64,000 bases of DNA from Cryptomeria japonica. Its lineage: Eukaryota; Streptophyta; Pinopsida; Cupressales; Cupressaceae. Shown piece after piece: positions 57,716 through 64,000 of this stretch. Under the pieces are notes generated by a model, which saw only the letters and a list, made by a program, of their open reading frames with translations, was not told the DNA's origin and searched no databases. Positions within the stretch are counted from its first letter, which is position 1, and every line of letters starts with the position of its first letter. The translations under genes were made by a program, and so were the position numbers. Location of the stretch: assembly GCF_030272615.1 (NCBI RefSeq), contig NC_081407.1, forward strand, positions 154,887,548-154,951,547, in the 5' to 3' direction.

Positions 57716-59229
57716 TTTAATATAGATAGGAATTTGGAATTCATCAAAGCAATAGACACTAAACTAACTCAATCACAAAAACCAGATTGCAATGATAAGA
57801 AAATCCTAAAAATATTCAATAGAGATATGAAGACAAGATAATCAAATCAAATGCAAACCATTACAAACACGAATATCTCCTCCATAATTCTCCATTGTCC
57901 TTCTTTCTCCTTCAAATTACTTTGTTTGTGGATCTCACCTACAAGTGCAAAAGCATAGTATGAAAGCAAGATTGATGAGATGAAATGGCAGCGTAAGGAT
58001 ACTAGAAGCGTGATTGATTCTCTGAAAATGTGGTTAGATCCTTTGATTGAAGAAAATCATCCAATTTATAGACAAATTGGAGAGATGACAAGATTAGCAT
58101 GAAGAGATTTGAAAGGAAATTTCAAATCAAGAATGACAAATATGACAAATTATGACAAAATTGACACTTTCTATACAAGATTGATTGATTGACAAATTAT
58201 GACAAATTGACATGCAAGATTGATTGATTGACAAATTATGACAAATTAACAAAATTGAAATGCCATTCCCATGAAATTAGGGGAAATATTAGAAAAATTG
58301 AAGAAAATAGGAGAAATAGAAAATTAGGAATTAGGAACAATTAATAAATAAGGTTAGAAATGATGAATTGGAAAATAGGAAATTAGAAATTGATGAAATT
58401 AGAAAATTAGGTGAATTAATTAATAATTTTTCATTCATTAATTAATTCACAAAAAGAGGGGGAATTAATTAGCCAATTAAATAAATATTTAATTGTGACA
58501 AGAAGACTTAGGATAAATAAATAAATTAATTAACCTAGAGGGAAAATGACAATCAAGATTAAATGAATAAATCATAAAATCCTAGAAATAAGAGGACACG
58601 GAATTAGGCCAAGACAACAAGAAATTAATGTCGATTCGATCATGATTTTGATTGACAAAGGACCAATGTTGATAAACGATTGAGATTGGTTGACAAATTG
58701 ACCAAGATTGACAAAGAGATCAAATTGATAAGCGCCAATTGACGAGTAACAATGACTAATTGATCCAAATTGACAAAGAGATCAAATTGATAGGCACCAA
58801 TTGACGAGGAACAATGACTAATTGATCCAAATTGACACGATTGAAAAGGACAACGATCGATGACAAATCGATCACAAAATGACAAGATTGACAAGTTGAT
58901 AAGGATCAATGACAAATCGATCGCAAAATGACAAGATTAACAAGAGGACAAGGATCGATGACAAATCGATCGCAAGATGACAAGATTGAAAAGGACAATG
59001 ATCGATGATGAATCGATCGCAAAATGACAAGATTGACAAGAGGACAAAACCCTAATTCAAAAGTGATAACAATGAGGAATGCAGAAGAAGGACTCGATGC
59101 TTGCAAATGATAAAGACCAAGCGCGCAACATAGAAGAAATGTTAATGCAACGCAAAAACCCTAAAATAAGGCAATGCGCAAATGTTAAAGTATGACTCCG
59201 CAAGCGTTGACCATTTTTAGATGTCTACA
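57716..59229 (-). repeat. Element A 5' LTR (about 1.5 kb)
   Basis: Minus strand starts TGTAGACATCTAAAAATGG at 59229, inside the protease of F. The other end, near 57716-57736, is not a clean CA, so the exact border is uncertain. 58143-59229 matches the 3' LTR. 58850-59045 carries ATCGATGACAAATCGATC-type tandem units. TATA box at 58064-58070. Confidence 0.85.
58064..58070 (-). promoter_or_regulatory. TATA box of A 5' LTR
   Basis: Minus strand GTCTATAAATTGGATG; same core as E1 at 15606. Confidence 0.55.
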
Positions 59230-60050
59230 GCTACTGCTGAGGGCATGAAATTGTCTAATGCTCCTGAATCTATTATACAATTACTCAATTTATGCCCATT
59301 AATATATAAGGACACATAGAAAGGTTCTGGTTTATTTTCAAAGTTAGGTTCAATCAATTCAGCTTGTTGAGTAACAGTTTTTGATGAGACTTCAAGAATT
59401 ACTAAGGCAGGATTGACATTTTCATGCGCTAAGGAATTACAAATCACTGGCATTTGGGTTTCACTTGCTAAAGCATGAGCATCGTTTCCCTTGACAAAGT
59501 CAACTAGTCTATCTAACTCCTTAGGGTTCAACTTCAGATACTCAGTCAAAGTAATCTGAACACAGGATGACTTGCAAAATTCAATGATATCAAAAGAATT
59601 CTTAAATGAATCAGAACTTGAAGAAGAAACTTCTTGAACAACTTTCGAAACACCTCCGTGACGAGTCAAAATTTCCTTACCTTTTACAGTGCTATGGACA
59701 GGTGTTACAATATCTTGAGATTTCAAATTTTGTTGAGTTCTAGTAAGAATTGTGTATGAGGAATCTTCCAAAGAGACCAACATGTTTCCTTCCCTTTTTG
59801 AGTCAGAGACATATTCCATATAATGAATTTCAGAGTCGCCAGGCATACTTTGGAAACATCCTTCATCAACTTCTAAGATTGTTTCTCCTTTACTGATCAT
59901 TTGAGAAAAACGGACCATCTCTGGACATGAAGAACCATCATGTTCATCAGTTAAATGAAACACACATGTGTTTGTCTTAAGAGGTGGTGCTTCAATAGCA
60001 AGTCTTTGTTGCGTGGGAGGTAATTGTAATTATCTTCCTCCATTTCCTCC
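59230..60050 (-). pseudogene. Element F zinc knuckle and protease start, cut by element A
   Basis: ORF from 59963 to the A border. First TCVFHLTDEHDGSSCPEM, a CX2HX4HX4C knuckle, then a 170-residue Ser/Glu-rich linker, then the retropepsin start FYVSLYINGHKLSNCIIDSG, with a normal D-S-G active site, and ALDNFMPSAVA. The coding is cut here by the A LTR; the rest of the protease is not found elsewhere in the window. One stop separates it from gag near 60050. Confidence 0.82.
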
Positions 60051-61323
60051 CTATTGGTTAGGATATTTTCTAGGAATGTCTTGGTATGGTTGAGAATATG
60101 AAGTACTTGCTTTAGGAGCCTGTCTCTTTAGGGAAATCACATCATTCATTAACCGTTGGATGATGGGATCAGAAGAAGTTGAAGGTTGAGCACTAGGTGT
60201 CTGTACTTCTCTTTTCCACTTACCCGCTGTGATTAAATCATCTTCTAATTCAACTGCAAGATCTTTAACAGCATTTAAATCAGCAACCCTTTGCCTACAA
60301 ATCAGGAAACCTATTTCAGAAGGCATAAAATTAATGAAAAAACACTTAAGATTGTCATCTGAGGGCTTTTGATTAATTGGAATCTTGTCCAAGATGTTAT
60401 CAAATCTTGCCACAAAGTCCCTCATAGATTCAAGAATTTCTTTTTTTTAACTGGGATAATTGGGCTAAGAGGGAATGTTCATCCTCAGCTACTTTAAATC
60501 TTGCTTCAAATCTTGTCTTCAGATCTTGCCAGGCTGTTATCACACTATTCAGTAAGTGATAAAACCAATCGGTTGCTACCCCTATTAGTGTCTGGACAAA
60601 CAACCTAACAACAACGTCCTCATGTTGAACCGCTATTACCCCACAGGCTACGCTGAAGACATTCATGTGCTCATCAAAGGTGATCATTCCATCTCCACTA
60701 AATTTAGGCAAATGATTCCTAGCACCTTTTGGCAAGGGGTTAAGTTCAAACCTAAGTTCAATGGGCCTACAATAGCCCCCCAAGGGTTATTTACTGCCAT
60801 TGGGAGTATGATATTGAGAGGGGTTGGGTTGAATATATTCAGCAAGGCAACACCGTGCAGGGTCAAATCTTGACAAACCAAGGACACAGGTGATGATGGT
60901 AATGGGGAAGGAGGTCTACTTCTTGCCCTTCTTTGAGGTGAGAAGATAGGTTAAAAATTTAAGTTCTGCAACTCTTCAAAGACAGGATCAAAAACCCCCT
61001 CCCTTCTTTGGGATCTAGTATAAGGCTTAGAGTCCAGTGTGGAACGATCACGGTAACAAGCGTCTGGGATTTTGTAATTGATTATCAGGGACTTGAATAA
61101 AGAAAATTCTAGGAACAATCACCCTCTCAAAAACTAACATAGGATGATCTGCTTGTCTTTCTATTTCGTCGAGGAAAGCACTTATTCTATCATATTTAGC
61201 TCGACTTCTTCTATGTCTCCAGGCTAGAGTATCTAACTCAAAGATAATGTTACTTTGCTCTTCTTGCACCCAATTTAAATTTGGTTGTAAAATAGGTAAA
61301 AACCCTTCGTGAGGCAGCACCAT
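60051..61323 (-). pseudogene. gag: Element F gag
   Basis: Begins with ATG 61323, only 65 bp after the PBS (MVLPHEGFLPILQPNLNW, helical segment ending near 61050), then frames broken up to 60887. The capsid core is in ORF 60783-60430: LPKFSGDGMITFDEHMNVFS, DWFYHLLNSVITAWQDLKTR, and after a one-base slip in a run of eight T near 60440 continues in ORF 60425-60051 (MRDFVARFDNILDKIPINQK...VELEDDLITAGKWKRE). Gives the particle protein of F. At least three frame errors. Confidence 0.82.
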
Positions 61324-61387
61324 TTATAAAGAACAAAGCCTCACCATAACAACAACTTTGTTTTTTTTTAAAAAAAAATTTCTCGTT

Positions 61388-61405
61388 CTCCCCAGCAGAG
61401 TCGCC
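61388..61405 (-). other. Element F primer-binding site
   Basis: Minus strand TGGCGACTCTGCTGGGGA, a different PBS from that of E1, A, B and D, a few bases after LTR end ACCAACA. Confidence 0.8.
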
Positions 61406-61977
61406 AAAAATCTGTTGGTAAACAAATTTATCTCTCACAATTTATTTAATTTTTATACTCTTTAGCCCAATAAATGAAAGACAAATTACACCAAACAGTT
61501 GGAAAATCATTATATTGATTAACCTCTGAATTAAGGTACAACTCCCTTTAATAGATATTCAATCAGCTCCAAATTACACACAATCAATATTATACTTTTC
61601 ACCAGAAAACATAGAAAGGTAATTGCATTCACCAGTCAACACCAAATGAACACAAGCACTGATTCATATATAACTCTTTGTATAATGTCGACAGACTTCA
61701 CATGTACACTAAAACAAAATGAAAAGCTTAAAAGATGAATTCCACTGATATTTTTTTGCGCACATAGAAAGCTATGATAGATCCTTTCTTGAAATAGATT
61801 CTCATAGAAATCAAATTTCAAACATCAAACACACAGATTCAAAGTCAAAGATAATTGTCATTTGATTTTCATTCATAGATGATCATCAACCCTCCACATA
61901 CACAAAGTCTTTCAGCTAAAATTAAAGAGATAGTTCTTCAAAAACTTAGTGAACCCCATCAAAGTCATTACAAAGCT

Positions 61978-61985
61978 TATAAATA
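61978..61985 (-). promoter_or_regulatory. TATA box of F 5' LTR
   Basis: Minus strand ACCTATTTATAAGC; the paired copy is at 26726-26733. Confidence 0.5.
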
Positions 61986-62116
61986 GGTTGCCGGACCAAT
62001 AGTTTTTAACCAAAGGTAAAATTAACTCAAAAGAGTTAATGAGAAACTACCCTAACTGCATAACTGAAAATAAGAAACAACTAGACTCACTGGCAAACAA
62101 TTGCCAGCAGTGCTAG

Positions 62117-63676
62117 TCATGCTGTCGATTCTGTTTTAGTCGAATTGCCCGGGTTGTTATTTTGGATAGACACCATGACCGCTTTTGCTACGCTCCACTC
62201 TCAATGAACTTTCGAGAACTCCTGAATTACTGTTACATGCGGTAGGCTGACATGTATTACCCTTTGCTTCCAGAGTTCTTTCTTCCTCTTCACCATCTGT
62301 ACTTTGTCTCTGTGCAAATCCAAGTGATATAGGCAAATTGTGAGCATTGACTCCACTTTGGAAATCTTCGTAAAATCTTCCACAGCTAAGGATTTCTCCA
62401 CTTTGATTTGTTTAATGTGGCTATTGAATTGATTGATCATTTGTGTTGTATCTTCCAAAGTCTGGCTATCCTCCTTAAGCAACTGGACATCTACGCAGTG
62501 CAAATCCTTTTGCATGGTTGTTCTCAGGGTTGTTAGTTCGCCTCGTAAACTGGCAGATTCACTATGACCTTGTTCGATGATTAGGTTATGCCACTCCATG
62601 CTTTCTTTGCATATAAATGTTATATCTTCATTTAACCCTGGCACTTGTCTTTCGGTAAGAAAATTCATCAAGCCATAGCGTTGAATGTCGCGCATTTGCT
62701 TTGAAATCACCGCCCATTTAGTCTTTTCTTTTTGCCACGAGATTAAATCGACATCCAATTCCTTGGTAACTTCATTAGCATCTTTAAAAATTTAAACTAA
62801 ATTGGATATATAATTAATTCCTTGATGCACAATCGATGTGAGCCACTCAGAGAAAATCTCTGCAATCATCTTGTTTCGTTGAACCTCATCAAAGAACTTC
62901 TGGTTACTAGGGGATTTTGAACTAAAGGGGACAGAGCTTTGGGACAATGGCAGCGAACTGTTCTGCAGAGCATGAATGTATTGAGCCATTTTCATTAAAT
63001 TCTGCTTCAACTCTGCTTTATCCTTTTCATCCTTCCAAGTGCGGGAGATAATCCTTTTGGTTTAAGTCTCCAAATGTTTCACATCAACTGCTCTGGTTCC
63101 TACCCCCAAATCGACTCGGTCAATAGTATAATCAACCTCTGAGGCAGTGGCAACATCATTATCAGATGTAGGTTTGGCAATGTCTGCAGTCCAATGTTTT
63201 GTGCCTTCATCAAAACCAATCATGGTCTCCATTTTTAACCGCTTAGGCTTAGTGGATCTTCCCAGATATTTACTCACAACATCTTCCATCGACACCGAAA
63301 TAGGCAACACATTTCTTTTCCTAGTAATTGAATAACTTAACCATTTAGGAGCCACAGTCAGTTCCTTAGATTGCATGGGGGAAGGCCCTCCTGAAGGCGG
63401 CAATGCAACATTGTCTGCGTTAGACCGGATATCAAGCACCTGTGAATCCTGGATAGCAGCATCTGAATTAGTTAAGACCTTGTTAGCATTAGAAATAGGG
63501 GTTGTCATATTTCCCTGTACTTCCTCGACGTCCAAATCAAGAATGAGATGAGCGGCAGGTGGTTGAAAATTCCTCTTGTATTTTGACCTGGTCACTCGGC
63601 CACCAATGGAATGTGCAGCTTCAGAGTCAAGTTTTTCTTCTTTAATCTTAGCTTTCTTCTTTCCTTCCTCTGTCAT
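62117..63676 (-). pseudogene. ORF in U3 of F, 5' LTR copy (about 520 codons)
   Basis: Pair of 26865-28430. Frame from ATG 63676 runs without frameshift to TGA at 62117, with stops at about 63062, 62792 and 62201 only. At each of these three positions the other LTR copy has a sense codon, and the stops of that copy are sense here. N-terminal basic region (KKKAKIKEEKLDSEAAHS), central KRNVLPISVSMEDVV, PLSQSSVPFSSKSPSNQKFF, and a helical C-terminal half with EVTKELDVDLISWQKEKTKW and leucine-rich coiled-coil-like segments (SLRGELTTLRTTMQKDL). Upstream of ATG a TTTTACAG or TTTTGCAG precedes, which could be a 3' splice site. No known domain recognised. It lies wholly in U3, ahead of the TATA box. 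Confidence 0.65.
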
Positions 63677-64000
63677 CTGTAAAACCCCAGTCGCAGTCTA
63701 TTTTCCTCCTGCTCCAAAAAACTCTTCTTAAAACTTATTCACAAATGACAATCTCGACAAGACAACTGCTCAATTTAAAAAGCCGAGAAAATCTTACCCA
63801 TGATTACCACAAATTGTCATCATTACTCTTCACTCGTGCGACATCACTCTAAAATGATCGTCATCGAGCATGCATTTAATAACAAGTCACTTCATATCTG
63901 AAAATACGGATTTCCATGCCATACTTGCTATAAATGACAACTTTCAAATTTTTAAAGAAAGAATATTCCCTTTCTCTACCGCCGTCACTTCATATCTTAA

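Larger units (their letters stand above)
40103..59229 (-). mobile_element. Element A: Tat-type gypsy element with antisense PMD cargo
   Basis: Minus-strand order: 5' LTR (57716-59229), PBS, leader, gag, protease, G-patch linker, RT, RNase H, aRH, integrase, then a 6.4 kb 3' region with a possible solo LTR, a tandem array and an opposite-strand PMD-like ORF, polypurine tract, and 3' LTR truncated at 40103. Closely related to E1 but with fewer stops. LTR copies differ at about 25-30 positions over 1.09 kb, counted by eye, mostly transitions. Confidence 0.92.
26156..64000 (-). mobile_element. Element F: large gypsy retrotransposon, split by A and B, running off the right edge
   Basis: Minus-strand element with 5' LTR at 61413 to beyond 64000, PBS 61388-61405, gag and protease 61323-59230, then interrupted by A and B (59229-32729), then aRH, RT-RNase H and integrase 32728-29342, and the 3' LTR ending at 26156 inside element D. 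Unusual points are the ORF in U3 of both LTRs and the aRH placed before RT. Part of pol between protease and aRH is missing, apparently deleted with the outer ends of A and B. Confidence 0.88.
61413..64000 (-). repeat. Element F 5' LTR, runs past the window edge
   Basis: Minus strand end is GTTTACCAACA at 61413, followed by the PBS. Matches 26165-28747. The LTR exceeds 2588 bp. Confidence 0.88.

Overview
The window looks like intergenic heterochromatin of a large, repeat-rich land-plant genome; a gymnosperm is possible, but nothing here proves it. I found no intact host gene, tRNA or rRNA. Almost everything is Ty3/gypsy LTR retrotransposon of the plant Tat type, recognised by gag, retropepsin, G-patch, RT, a second archaeal-type RNase H (aRH) and integrase. 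One decayed Ty1/copia element is also present. Bases are AT-rich, and most pol genes carry stop codons of the C-to-T or G-to-A type expected from decay of methylated DNA.

Layout. (1) 1-15928, + strand: element E1, a Tat element. Only the last 24 bp of its 5' LTR are inside the window, followed by a primer-binding site (PBS), a long leader with a small upstream ORF, gag-pol in one frame full of stops, and a 2830 bp 3' LTR. (2) 15929 to about 20700, - strand: a decayed copia element (gag, protease, integrase) broken by about 1.3 kb of unrecognised DNA. (3) About 22440-26155, + strand: element D, a decayed gypsy element (LTR, PBS, protease, G-patch, part of RT) cut off by the insertion of F. (4) 26156 to beyond 64000, - strand: element F, a large gypsy element whose LTRs exceed 2.5 kb and carry a ~520-codon ORF in U3. 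F is interrupted from 32729 to 59229. (5) 32729-40102, - strand: element B, a non-autonomous relative of D with an uninterrupted 1050-codon ORF (retropepsin-like plus G-patch, no gag capsid, RT or integrase). (6) 40103-59229, - strand: element A, a Tat element related to E1 that carries a decayed plant-mobile-domain (PMD/MAIN-like) ORF on the opposite strand, plus a possible solo LTR.

History inferred. F inserted into D; A and B inserted into F at different points, A in the protease and B in the aRH. A deletion then fused the remaining halves of A's 3' LTR and B's 5' LTR at 40102/40103, removing the F sequence between the two sites. Counting by eye, the LTR pairs of A and of B differ by only about 2-3 percent, F's by more, and D and copia are much older.

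The points I consider most worth attention are the U3 ORF of F, the single-ORF element B, the antisense PMD cargo of A, the aRH placed upstream of RT in F, and the Asp-to-Asn change at the second integrase catalytic position shared by A and E1.
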